A stretch of 6,222 bases of DNA from Modestobacter sp. (GTDB lineage: Bacteria > Actinomycetota > Actinomycetes > Mycobacteriales > Geodermatophilaceae): assembly GCA_025966175.1 (NCBI GenBank), contig JAOPVN010000207.1:1-6222 (forward strand), read 5' to 3'. This document shows, piece after piece, positions 1 to 5,999 of this stretch. The position numbers and the translations under genes were made by a program. The notes under the pieces are model-generated. The model ran no database searches. It was not told the DNA's origin and saw nothing but the letters and a program-made list of their open reading frames with translations. Each line of letters begins with the position of its first letter. The first letter of the stretch is position 1.

Positions 1-327
1 AAGCTCGCCGCCGGCGGGGTGCCGGTCTACCCGCGGGGCGTGCTGGTCCGTGACCGCCGGCTGGCCAAGGAGATGGTGCAGGCGATGGGTGACCGGCCGG
101 TCGTCGTGCTGCGCGGTCACGGCCTGACCAGCAGCGGGGACGACGTGCCCGAGGCGGTGCTGCGGGCGATCTCGGTGGACCAGATCGCCCGGCTGTCCCT
201 GACGATCGCCTCGGCCGGGGGCGAGCTGCGCGACCTGCCTGCCGCGGACATGGCCGAGTTGCCCGATCTCGGCGGTGCCTTCAACCATGCGACCGCCTGG
301 CGGCACGAGCTGGCTCGGCTGGGCTGA
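1..327 (+). CDS. Class II aldolase/adducin-family protein, C-terminal part (cut by window edge)
   Basis: The reading frame is open from base 1 and ends at a TGA at 325-327, giving the last 108 residues of a protein whose start lies outside the window. An in-frame GTG at 19 is internal and unlikely to be the true start. The segment LRGHGLTSSG matches the conserved stretch of class II aldolases that carries the third zinc-binding histidine (His155 in E. coli FucA). The helical tail ends in AFNHATAWRHELARLG. Family members cleave sugar phosphates by retro-aldol reaction or decarboxylate dihydroxylated aromatic acids with a divalent metal. The tail reminds me of dihydroxyphthalate-decarboxylase-like members, but this is memory-based and weak. 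The first two metal histidines and the catalytic acid are outside the window. A regulator and a second family member follow on the same strand, so the genes may share a pathway. Confidence 0.75.
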   Translation, partial: KLAAGGVPVYPRGVLVRDRRLAKEMVQAMGDRPVVVLRGHGLTSSGDDVPEAVLRAISVDQIARLSLTIASAGGELRDLPAADMAELPDLGGAFNHATAWRHELARLG

Positions 328-360
328 GGACATGCCCGGTGCACCCCCATGGTGTTACTC

Positions 361-369
361 GAAAGTTTC
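361..369. promoter_or_regulatory. Possible IclR-family operator (GAAA-G-TTTC palindrome)
   Basis: GAAAGTTTC is a short inverted repeat with 4-base arms and a one-base centre. It lies 33 bases before the regulator's start codon. IclR-family sites often have GGAAA/TTTCC-like arms, and these regulators commonly repress their own gene. The match is short and could be chance. It is listed because of its position in the only gap (74 bases) before the regulator. Confidence 0.25.
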
Positions 370-389
370 TCTGCAGGGCAGACAACACG

Positions 390-395
390 TAGCCT
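390..395 (+). promoter_or_regulatory. Candidate -10 element for a leaderless mRNA
   Basis: TAGCCT fits the TANNNT pattern of actinobacterial -10 elements. It sits at -12 to -7 from the regulator's ATG at 402, which is the spacing seen when transcription starts at the A of the start codon. No Shine-Dalgarno sequence precedes this ATG, which fits a leaderless transcript. No good -35 box is visible; TTTCTC at 366-371 would be 18 bases away and is poor. Confidence 0.35.
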
Positions 396-401
396 CGGAC
401 C

Positions 402-1196
402 ATGGACGAGGTCGAGGGCCATCCACCTACGCCGGAGTACGGGCCCACCCCGCAGTACCCGATCGAGTCCGTCGACAACGCGCTGCGCGTGCTCCTGCTG
501 CTCGGGGAACGCCCCAAGCTGCGGTTGACCGACGTCAGTCAGTACCTCGGTGTGGCGTCGTCCACGGCGCACCGGCTGCTCGCGATGTTGCAGTTCCGCG
601 GCTTCGTGCGCCAGGACAGCGCGACCCGCGGCTACGTGCCCGGCCCGACGCTGGACAACCTGGCCTTCGGTGTCCTGCGCCGGCTGGACGTGCGCACGCG
701 GGCCCGACCCGTTCTGGAGCGGCTGAACGCCGAGCTGCAGGAGACGGTGCACCTGGGCCGGTTGGAGGGCGGCGACGTCCACTTCATCGACTCGATCGAG
801 AGCACCCGCGCGCTGCGGGTGGGCAACCGGCTCGGTCGGGCGATGCCCGCGCACTGCACGTCCACGGGCAAGGCGCTGCTGGCCACCCTGTCGGAGGACG
901 AGCTGTTCCAGCTCTACCCGGACGAGCAGTTGGTCCAGCTCACCCCGCACTCGGTGGGCACCCGCACCCGGCTGTTGGAGGTCCTGGAGCAGATCCGTAC
1001 CCAGGGCTTCGCCAGCAGCGAGGAGGAGAGCGAGGAGGGCGTCAGTTCGATGGCCGTCGCACTGCACTCCGCCCGCGCTCCACGGCTCGCGGTCAATGCC
1101 TCGGTGCCGGTCAGCCGGATGAGCACCGACACCCGCCAGGCCATCCTCGGGCGCCTGATCGCGGCGGCCGAGGAGATCGACCACCTGCTGCTCTGA
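402..1196 (+). CDS. IclR-family transcriptional regulator
   Basis: This is a 264-residue protein of normal IclR-family length. After a proline-rich 20-residue N-terminus, residues 21-83 form the winged helix-turn-helix. IESVDNALRVLLLL is the first helix, LTDVSQYLGV the second, and VASSTAHRLLAMLQ (51-64) the recognition helix. The wing follows, with RGFVRQDSATRGYVPG. Residues about 98-264 are the effector-binding domain, with the signature-like AHCTSTGKALLA at 150-161 and a GFASSEEES stretch typical of the family. The ATG at 402 places the HTH correctly; it has no visible ribosome binding site (see the -10 entry at 390). The gene ends 46 bases before the aldolase-family gene, so it probably heads the operon and controls it in response to a small organic acid or sugar derivative. 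Which ligand it binds, and whether it represses or activates, cannot be read from the sequence. Confidence 0.93.
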   Translation: MDEVEGHPPTPEYGPTPQYPIESVDNALRVLLLLGERPKLRLTDVSQYLGVASSTAHRLLAMLQFRGFVRQDSATRGYVPGPTLDNLAFGVLRRLDVRTRARPVLERLNAELQETVHLGRLEGGDVHFIDSIESTRALRVGNRLGRAMPAHCTSTGKALLATLSEDELFQLYPDEQLVQLTPHSVGTRTRLLEVLEQIRTQGFASSEEESEEGVSSMAVALHSARAPRLAVNASVPVSRMSTDTRQAILGRLIAAAEEIDHLLL

Positions 1197-1228
1197 GCCC
1201 CGCGGCCGTCGTGGGGCACCTCTTCGAC

Positions 1229-1234
1229 AAGGAG
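1229..1234 (+). promoter_or_regulatory. Ribosome binding site that fixes a TTG start
   Basis: AAGGAG lies 8 bases before the TTG at 1243. The strong match and good spacing support this rare start codon. No in-frame ATG or GTG near the N-terminus gives a better choice. Confidence 0.75.
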
Positions 1235-1242
1235 ACCCTGCG

Positions 1243-1932
1243 TTGAGCACCGACGTCCGCGAGCTGGTTGCCACTTCGTCCCACGTCCTGGCCGCGGCCG
1301 GGCACGGGGATCTGATCTGGGGGCATGCCTCGGTTCGCGACGCCGAGGGGCGCGGCGTGTGGATCAAGTCCGCCGAGTGGAGCCTGGACGAGGTCACCCC
1401 CGACCGGGTGCATCTGGTCGACCCGAACGGCACCGTGCTGTCCGGTGGCGGGGCCCGGCACAGCGAGTACCCGATCCACACCGAGATCATGGCGGCACGG
1501 CCGGACGTCGGGGCGGTCGTGCACACCCACCCGCCCCACGCCGTCGCGCTGGCGGCCACCGGTCAGCCCCTGCGCCCGGTCAGCCACGCGGCGAACTACT
1601 TCGTACCGCCCGCGGTGCCGCGGTTCACCGACACCGCCGACCTCGTCCTCACCCGTGAGTTGGGCCGCTCCCTCGCGCTCACGCTGGCCGACGCCCGGGC
1701 GGTCTTCCTGGTCAACCACGGCATCGTCGCCGTCGGGCCGACGCTGCAGGAGGCCACCGTGGCCGCCGTCCTGCTCGAGCGGGCCTGCGCGCAACAGATC
1801 CTCACCCAGTCCGCCGGCGGGTGGCCGACCTGGTCGCCGCCGGAGGAGTCCCTCGCCAAGCGGGAGAACATCTATAACGCGCGGGCCGTCTCCGCGGTCT
1901 GGGACCACCTGGTCCGCCAGTTGCGCGCGTGA
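1243..1932 (+). CDS. Class II aldolase/adducin-family protein (zinc-dependent lyase or decarboxylase)
   Basis: The 229-residue cytosolic protein is of usual length for the family and starts at TTG. GHASVRD (27-33) matches the early glycine-rich substrate loop. SEYPIHTEI carries the likely catalytic Glu75 (Glu73 in FucA). HTHP supplies zinc ligands His94 and His96, and LVNHG supplies the third, His159. All catalytic and metal residues I expect are therefore present. Related enzymes are L-fuculose- and L-ribulose-phosphate aldolases and epimerases, and the 3,4-dihydroxyphthalate-type decarboxylases. The HSEYPIHTEI form and the WSPPEESLAKRENIY tail look more like the unspecialised aldolase/adducin group than like AraD or FucA. 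The stop overlaps the transporter start by 4 bases (GTGA), so the two are translationally coupled and probably serve one substrate. It is a paralogue of the gene cut at the left edge. Confidence 0.88.
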   Translation: MSTDVRELVATSSHVLAAAGHGDLIWGHASVRDAEGRGVWIKSAEWSLDEVTPDRVHLVDPNGTVLSGGGARHSEYPIHTEIMAARPDVGAVVHTHPPHAVALAATGQPLRPVSHAANYFVPPAVPRFTDTADLVLTRELGRSLALTLADARAVFLVNHGIVAVGPTLQEATVAAVLLERACAQQILTQSAGGWPTWSPPEESLAKRENIYNARAVSAVWDHLVRQLRA

Positions 1933-3380
1933 CGGCTCCCGCCCACAGCGGGGACGACGCGGCGGACGCGGCCCCTCGTGCCGACCGGCGCCTGGTCCGG
2001 GACGCGGCCGGCCGGCGGGCGCGGGACCTCGGCCCGCGGCTGCTCGTCCCGTTGTGCGCGGGAGCCGTGCTCAACCCGGTCAACTCGACCATGATCGCGA
2101 CCGCGCTGTCACCGATCGGGCGGGCGTTCGGCGTCGGTGCGGGGGCGACCGCGTGGCTGGTGTCGGTGATGTACCTGGCCAGCGCGATCGGTCAGCCGGT
2201 CGCCGGCCGGCTGGCCGACCAGTTCGGCCCACGCCGGGTCTTCCTGGCCGGTGGCGTGCTGGTGACGGTCGCCGGCATGATCGGGGCGCTCGGTCCGACC
2301 TTCGGCTGGCTCGTGGCCGCCCGCGCGATCGTCGGGCTGGGCACGGGGGCCCTGTACCCGGCCGCGGTCGCCATGGTCCGGGAGCAGGCAGACCGCCTCG
2401 GCGTGCCGGCTCCGGCCCGCGTCCTGGGCCTGCTCAACACCGCCAGCCTGGTCACCCTGACGGTGGGTCCGCCGATCGGCGGCGTCCTGGTGGACACGGT
2501 GGGGTGGCGGGCCGTCTTCGCGGTCAACGCGCCGCTCGGCCTGCTCGTGACCGCGCTCGGACTGCTGTACCTGCCGCGGTCGCGCCCTCGTGCACGGGTG
2601 GCCGCCGTCTGGCGGCTGCTGGACCTCCCAGGCGTCGCGCTCTTCAGCGGCGCCGTGACCCTCCTGCTCGTCGTGCTCACGGCGCTCCCGCGCCCTCCGT
2701 GGCCCCTCGTGCTGGGCCTCGCCGGCTGCCTCGTCCTGCTGGTCGTGACCGAACTGCGGTCCCGTCATCCCTTTCTGGACGTCCGGATGCTGGCGAGCAA
2801 CCTGCCGCTACCGGTCGCCTACCTCCGCGTGTCGCTCACCTTCCTCGTGGTCTACGGCGTGCTGTTCGGGGTGACGCCGTGGCTGCAGGAAGGGCGGGGC
2901 CTGTCCGCCACCGCGGCGGGACTGCTGCTGCTGGGCATGTCCGCCGTGGGAACGATCGCCTCGCTCGCCGGTGTCCGTGGGTCCCGGCCGCTGTGGCCGT
3001 TGCTCGTGCCGGCCCTGGGGGCCCTGGTCGGGAGCCTGGCGCTGACGGCGCTCGACTCGGCCACGCCTATCGCCGTCCTCGCGTGCGTGGTCGCGGTCTT
3101 CGGACTCCCCAACGGGATGGGACAGGTCGCCAACCAGGTCGTGGTGTACCGGGCCGCCCCCGCCGAGCAGGTCGGCGCGGCGGTCGGACTGTCCCGGACG
3201 GCCCAGTACACCGGGGCGATGATCGCCACCAGCCTCACCGGCCTCGCCTACGCCCCGGGCGTCGGCGGTCCCGGCCTGCACCTGCTGGGCTGGGTGTTCA
3301 GTGCGGTGGGGTTCGTGCTCGTCGTGGTCACCGTGGCCGACCGCAGCCTCCGCCGCCCCGTCGACCCACCTGCGGTATGA
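1929..3380 (+). CDS. MFS transporter, 14-segment DHA2-like
   Basis: This is a 483-residue inner-membrane protein with about 14 hydrophobic segments, near residues 38-60, 73-93, 104-122, 126-150, 164-188, 192-216, 229-251, 257-275, 294-319, 327-347, 354-375, 379-407, 424-442 and 449-470. GRLADQFGPRR (93-103) is MFS motif A in the loop between segments 2 and 3. ARAIVGLGTG holds the motif B arginine (Arg132). GPPIGGVLVDTVGWRAVF (180-197) is motif C, typical of proton antiporters of the DHA families. The first 37 residues are charged and cytoplasmic. The GTG start overlaps the preceding stop and has no clear ribosome binding site, so it relies on coupling. Motif C points to export, yet its place behind a regulator and a lyase gene would also suit uptake of the pathway substrate. 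Direction and substrate are undetermined. Confidence 0.9.
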   Translation: MTAPAHSGDDAADAAPRADRRLVRDAAGRRARDLGPRLLVPLCAGAVLNPVNSTMIATALSPIGRAFGVGAGATAWLVSVMYLASAIGQPVAGRLADQFGPRRVFLAGGVLVTVAGMIGALGPTFGWLVAARAIVGLGTGALYPAAVAMVREQADRLGVPAPARVLGLLNTASLVTLTVGPPIGGVLVDTVGWRAVFAVNAPLGLLVTALGLLYLPRSRPRARVAAVWRLLDLPGVALFSGAVTLLLVVLTALPRPPWPLVLGLAGCLVLLVVTELRSRHPFLDVRMLASNLPLPVAYLRVSLTFLVVYGVLFGVTPWLQEGRGLSATAAGLLLLGMSAVGTIASLAGVRGSRPLWPLLVPALGALVGSLALTALDSATPIAVLACVVAVFGLPNGMGQVANQVVVYRAAPAEQVGAAVGLSRTAQYTGAMIATSLTGLAYAPGVGGPGLHLLGWVFSAVGFVLVVVTVADRSLRRPVDPPAV

Positions 3381-3414
3381 CCCCACCGGTCCTCCAGGTC
3401 GCCGCGCTGGCCCC

Positions 3415-3437
3415 CCGCCACGGCGTGACCGTGGCGG
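3415..3437 (+). terminator. Perfect 9-bp hairpin after the transporter gene
   Basis: CCGCCACGG and CCGTGGCGG pair perfectly around a 5-base loop (CGTGA), beginning 35 bases after the transporter stop. No T-run follows, so it is at best a T-less actinobacterial type of terminator. If the short ORF at 3377 is real, the hairpin lies inside its coding sequence. Confidence 0.4.
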
Positions 3438-3467
3438 ATGAGCTTCGTGCGGTCCCAGCCTCCTGCT

Positions 3468-3484
3468 GGTCCCGGCCCGGGACC
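3468..3484. terminator. 7-bp GC-rich hairpin with TTCT tail, between convergent genes
   Basis: GGTCCCG and CGGGACC form a perfect stem with a 3-base loop. On the + strand it is followed by TTCTCGT, a weak T-rich tail. Because the stem is symmetric, it could end transcripts arriving from the transporter side and, less well, from xylA, whose stop is about 220 bases away. Confidence 0.4.
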
Positions 3485-3701
3485 TTCTCGTCGGCGGAAC
3501 GACTGGCGAAGATCGGCCCCCACCTCATCCCCGGCTCGGCGCGCGAATGTCACCACTTTCGAAGCAGGAGCCGCCTCATGGATATGGAGGTCCTCACCTA
3601 CGTCACGTCCCGGCCCTGTCACGAACGTCCACAGACAGAAGGCCTGAGCCCGGACGCCTGGTCGTAGCATGCTGGGCGATGTTGCGTCGCTCGGCCAGTG
3701 G

Positions 3702-4889
3702 TCAGCGCACTGCCAGGAGGTGCTCGATCGCGAGCCTCTGGAGTTCCGCGAAGCCGTAACCCTTGGTGCGGGCAGCATCGATGTCGTAGTCCTCGAAGGC
3801 ACTGTGGTCCGACTGCAGCTGCTCGTGGGTCTCGCCGTCGTTCAGGGTGGGCCGGCTCAACTCGGCCACCCCGGCAGCGTCGAGTGCCTCCTGAACCCGG
3901 GGGTCGGCACGGAAAGCCCGCGACCGTTCCCGCAGGGTCAGGTAGAGCTCCATGTTCGCCTTGGCCGACTGCCAGACACCGTCCATGTCCTCGGTGCGCA
4001 GCGGCTTGAAGTCGAAGTGGCGGTCGCCGTCGTAGGTGGGCCCGCCGCCGGGTGCGCCGTTCTCCAGCAGGTCGACCGTGGAAAAGGCCTGGATGAGATC
4101 GCCGTAGCCGAACACCTGGTCCTGGTCGTAGCGCGGCCCCTTCTGGCCGTTGAGGTCGATGTGGAACAGCTTGCGCTGCCACAGCGCCTGGGCGATGCCG
4201 TGGGTGTAGTTCAGGGTCGCCATCTGCTCGTGCCCGGTCTCGGGGTTGATCCCGACCATGTCCTTGTGTTCGAGCTCGTTGATGAAGGCCAGGGCGTGGC
4301 CGATCGAGGGCAGCAGGATGTCGCCGCGGGGCTCGTTCGGCTTGGGCTCGATCGCGAAGCGCATGTTGTAGCCCTTGTCGATGGAGTACTGCGCGAGCAG
4401 GTCGATCCCTTCGCGGTAGCGGTCCAGTGCCGCGCGCACGTCCTTGGCGAAGTCGACTTCGGAACCTTCGCGACCGCCCCAGAAGACGTAGATGTCCGCA
4501 CCCAGTTCGGCGGCGAGGTCCATGTTCCGCATGACTTTGCGCAGGGCGTAGCGGCGCACGGACCGGTCGTTGCTCGTGAAGCCGCCGTCCTTGAAGACCG
4601 GGTCACCGAACAGGTTGGTGGTGACCATCGGCACCACGAGTCCGGTCTCGGCCAGCGCCTGCGTGAACTCATCGATGATCCGCTGGCGATCGCTACTGCT
4701 GCTCCCCGGGGGGATGAGGTCGTCGTCGTGAAAGGTGATGCCATACACGCCGAGTTCGGACAGCTTGTGCACGGCCTCCACGCCGGCCAGGACAGGCCGC
4801 GTTGCTTCACCGAAGAGATCACGGGCCTGCCATCCCACTGTCCAGAGTCCGAAGCTGAACTTGTCCTCGACCGTCGGTTGCGGTGTCAT
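3702..4889 (-). CDS. xylA: Xylose isomerase
   Basis: The 395-residue cytosolic enzyme interconverts D-xylose and D-xylulose (and D-glucose and D-fructose) with two divalent metals, the first step of xylose use. In Streptomyces numbering, the catalytic His54 and Asp57 lie in TFHDDD, followed by Trp137, the metal ligands Glu181 (EPKPNEP), Glu217, His220, Asp245, Asp255 and Asp257, and Lys183. All sit at identical positions here. The last ligand, Asp287 in Streptomyces, is Asp293 in HFDFKP, because a loop around 277-288 (NGAPGGGPTYDG) is six residues longer. As I recall, Arthrobacter-type enzymes share this form. The ATG at 4889 is chosen because GGAGG lies 6 bases upstream and MTPQPTVEDKFSFGLW aligns with family N-termini; an upstream in-frame ATG at 4925 lacks this support. 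It faces away from araB, and no xylB follows it in the window. Confidence 0.97.
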   Translation of the reverse strand: MTPQPTVEDKFSFGLWTVGWQARDLFGEATRPVLAGVEAVHKLSELGVYGITFHDDDLIPPGSSSSDRQRIIDEFTQALAETGLVVPMVTTNLFGDPVFKDGGFTSNDRSVRRYALRKVMRNMDLAAELGADIYVFWGGREGSEVDFAKDVRAALDRYREGIDLLAQYSIDKGYNMRFAIEPKPNEPRGDILLPSIGHALAFINELEHKDMVGINPETGHEQMATLNYTHGIAQALWQRKLFHIDLNGQKGPRYDQDQVFGYGDLIQAFSTVDLLENGAPGGGPTYDGDRHFDFKPLRTEDMDGVWQSAKANMELYLTLRERSRAFRADPRVQEALDAAGVAELSRPTLNDGETHEQLQSDHSAFEDYDIDAARTKGYGFAELQRLAIEHLLAVR

Positions 4890-4895
4890 GATGTG

Positions 4896-4900
4896 CCTCC
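4896..4900 (-). promoter_or_regulatory. Ribosome binding site of xylA
   Basis: GGAGG on the - strand, 6 bases before the ATG at 4889. It decides between this start and the in-frame ATG 36 bases upstream. Confidence 0.8.
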
Positions 4901-4991
4901 AGCTGATCGGATCGTCGGTCAACATGTCACTGGGGCGCTGCCCAAACGGCGGATCTGGTGAAGCGTTCTTCCTCCGAGGCGGCAGCGACCG

Positions 4992-5011
4992 CCATCCGAA
5001 TCAGCGGATGG
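4992..5011. repeat. Perfect inverted repeat upstream of xylA, possible operator
   Basis: CCATCCG and CGGATGG form 7-base arms around AATCAG, centred about 112 bases before the xylA start. The spacer and part of the left arm belong to CGAATCAG, which recurs at 5032-5039, 35 bases away. A symmetric site with a repeated core before a sugar gene fits an operator for a xylose regulator (ROK or LacI type), or a hairpin in the leader RNA. No regulator gene is in the window to pair it with. Confidence 0.35.
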
Positions 5012-5241
5012 TCGTGGGCTGATGTGCCCTGCGAATCAGTCGGCTGGAAGCTGCGGCTCTTCCCGGCGACCTGCCGTGCCCGGGCGCTGCCGACCATGTC
5101 CACGGCGCAGTCCCCCTGGGGCGTGCAGCCAGAGCTCGACCCACTCGCGCACAGCTCGTACCCGCCCCGGGCGCGGAGTGAACGCTGGGGTGGCAGGCTT
5201 GATGCCCGCGTTCCCCGGCCCTGCCCAGAGTTCCGGAGGCG

Positions 5242-5667
5242 TGAACTGTCCTGGAGGTGACGGACGCTCGGTTGAGGCCACCTCGAGGTCTGGGTGGTCG
5301 TGGTGTCACGGTAGAGGTCTTCGACCTCCACGGGCGGCCGGTAGCCGATCGAGGAGTGCGGTCGGTGGGTGTTGAACCAATGGACCCAGGCGGCGGTCTC
5401 CCGCTCGACCTCGGCCGGCCGGTCCACGATCGCTGGCGGTCGATCAACTCGGTGTGCTGAGGCCGATGGTGGACTTCATCAGCGCGTTGTCCAGGGCGCC
5501 ACCGACCGAGCCGATGGAGCCGGCGATCCCGGCCTTGAGCAGCGCTCGGCGAACGGCAGCGACGTGTAGTGCGAACCGGCATCGAAGGGGTGCACCAGGC
5601 CGGTGGCTGTGGAGGCGGCGTTGCGGCGGGGGCGGGTGAACAGCGCCTGCTCCATCGCCGAGCTGAC
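5242..5667 (-). mobile_element. Remnant of an IS3-family insertion sequence (3' part only)
   Basis: The remnant holds the C-terminal half of a transposase and a probable right end. On the + strand, TGAACTGTCCTGGAGGTGAC from 5242 resembles the TGAACCG-type termini I recall for actinobacterial IS3 elements, at the expected distance after the transposase C-terminus. The left half of the element, with its inverted repeat, OrfA and the OrfB N-terminus, is absent. Homology stops near 5667. No matching left terminus was found up to the window end, so target-site duplications cannot be tested. Confidence 0.7.
5296..5667 (-). pseudogene. IS3-family transposase (OrfB) C-terminal fragment, frameshifted and inactive
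   Basis: Read on the - strand, the fragment starts at SSAMEQALFTR and runs GLVHPFDAGSHYTSLPFAER in one frame, where intact relatives have HHSDAGSQYTS, so the second catalytic Asp is kept. Near 5542 one base is missing and the match continues in the next frame as LLKAGIAGSIGSVGGALDNALMKSTIGL. Near 5457 another base is missing, giving HTELIDRQRSWTGR. A third shift near 5425 returns to the first frame with AEVERETAAWVHWFNTHRPH, then SSIGYRPPVEVEDLYRD, the conserved rve C-terminus. Family members have DNALMES, with Glu as the last residue of the DDE triad; here codon AAG (5474-5476) gives Lys. With the N-terminal half missing, three single-base deletions and the catalytic Glu lost, it cannot transpose by itself. 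Only the family assignment is certain, not a specific element. Confidence 0.85.
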
Positions 5668-5787
5668 CCGTGGACTGGCGACTGAGCAGGGCTGCTGCAA
5701 AGTCAGCTGTGCGGTCTGACCTGCGGAGACGGCGAGCAATGACCGGAGGCAGGCTCCTCAGCCACCTCTGCGCCTCCCTACCAGCGA

Positions 5788-5801
5788 GGTGAGCGCTCGC
5801 C
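5788..5801. promoter_or_regulatory. LacI-type operator-like palindrome
   Basis: GGTGAGCGCTCGCC has a perfect GAGCGCTC core, with arms that pair except for one position. It agrees at 11 of 14 bases with the general LacI-family consensus TGTGAGCGCTCACA. Many actinobacterial arabinose and xylose genes are controlled by LacI-type repressors, so this is a reasonable operator candidate, though it lies 250 bases before araB. Confidence 0.35.
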
Positions 5802-5936
5802 GCCTGCCCTGGTCAGCGCAACCCGACGGTCGGTCCGTTGACGGCGCATCCGTACTCGGCACCGGACCACAGCCGCTGTCCGGCGGTATTGGGGCAGGTC
5901 AGGCGCCTGTTCGACGACTTTGCCAGAGCCCTGCTC

Positions 5937-5946
5937 GACGTACGTC
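5937..5946. repeat. 10-base perfect palindrome upstream of araB
   Basis: GACGTACGTC is its own reverse complement and lies 105 bases before the araB start, just upstream of the possible -35 at 5969. The flanking bases do not extend the symmetry. It may be a regulator site; chance cannot be excluded. Confidence 0.25.
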
Positions 5947-5968
5947 TGCACAGCACGTTCGGGCGTCC

Positions 5969-5999
5969 TTGACGACTGGTCGCCATCGGCGCTCACAAT
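5969..5999 (+). promoter_or_regulatory. Possible araB promoter
   Basis: TTGACG at 5969-5974 is a good -35 hexamer. CACAAT at 5994-5999 is a moderate -10, 19 bases away, which is slightly long. It would give a leader of about 45 bases before the ATG at 6052. The -10 overlaps the LacI-like half-site at 5990-5998, as a repressor site should. Confidence 0.3.
5990..5998. promoter_or_regulatory. LacI-type operator half-site
   Basis: GCGCTCACA exactly matches the right half of TGTGAGCGCTCACA, but the left half is not conserved (CATCG). Its overlap with the possible -10 of araB and its likeness to the box at 5788-5801 are the reasons to list it. Confidence 0.25.

Larger units (their letters stand above)
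3377..3667 (+). pseudogene. Short ORF coupled to the transporter, probably a truncated fourth gene
   Basis: An ATG at 3377 overlaps the transporter's TGA as ATGA, the classic coupled-start arrangement, and opens a 96-codon frame ending at TAG. Only 7 of the first 56 codons end in A or T, as in the real genes here, against 11 of the last 40. The change falls near 3545, where the sequence also becomes less GC-rich. The N-terminus MTPPVLQVAALAPRHGV faintly recalls the first strand of 2-hydroxyacid dehydrogenases, but I cannot establish homology. The best reading is the 5' stump of a lost operon gene running into unrelated DNA. The alternatives are a small hypothetical protein, or chance, since random frames in DNA this GC-rich are often open. 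Two hairpins (3415 and 3468) fall inside it. Confidence 0.3.
4890..5241. other. Leader and promoter region of xylA, no gene seen
   Basis: These 352 bases separate xylA from the dead insertion element. The frames open across them on both strands show no recognisable protein family and no good start with a ribosome binding site. The xylA promoter should lie here, but I found no convincing -35/-10 pair on the - strand. The notable elements are the inverted repeat at 4992-5011 and the repeated octamer CGAATCAG at 4997-5004 and 5032-5039. Confidence 0.5.

Noticed and set aside
1197..1217. GCCCC/GGGGC inverted repeat between the regulator and aldolase genes as a terminator or attenuator
   Set aside because: Only five pairs with an 11-base loop and no T-run, inside a 46-base gap of an evident operon; too weak to support.
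117..1559. Long - strand open frame (480 codons) opposite the regulator and aldolase genes
   Set aside because: It lies antisense to two well-supported genes, has no recognisable domain, and is rich in Arg, Gly, Gln and Ala as expected of a shadow frame in GC-rich DNA.
1325..3376. Very long + strand frame through the aldolase and transporter genes
   Set aside because: It is the out-of-frame shadow of two genes with clear family motifs. Its product is an Arg/Pro/Gly-rich repeat-like string. Only its final part, from the ATG at 3377, is worth attention.
3381..3701. tRNA gene or attachment site in the convergent gap
   Set aside because: No cloverleaf arms, anticodon loop or TTCGA-type T-loop context could be found; the only strong structures are the two hairpins already listed.
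3971..4100. Six-residue loop insertion in XylA relative to Streptomyces as a novelty
   Set aside because: As I recall, the same loop form occurs in Arthrobacter-type xylose isomerases, so it is a subgroup trait.
4890..4925. Longer xylA start at the ATG at 4925
   Set aside because: It would add 12 residues absent from family N-termini, and the GGAGG site at 4896-4900 serves the ATG at 4889.
3669..4961. + strand frame of 430 codons opposite xylA
   Set aside because: xylA on the - strand carries every active-site residue; the + frame is its shadow.
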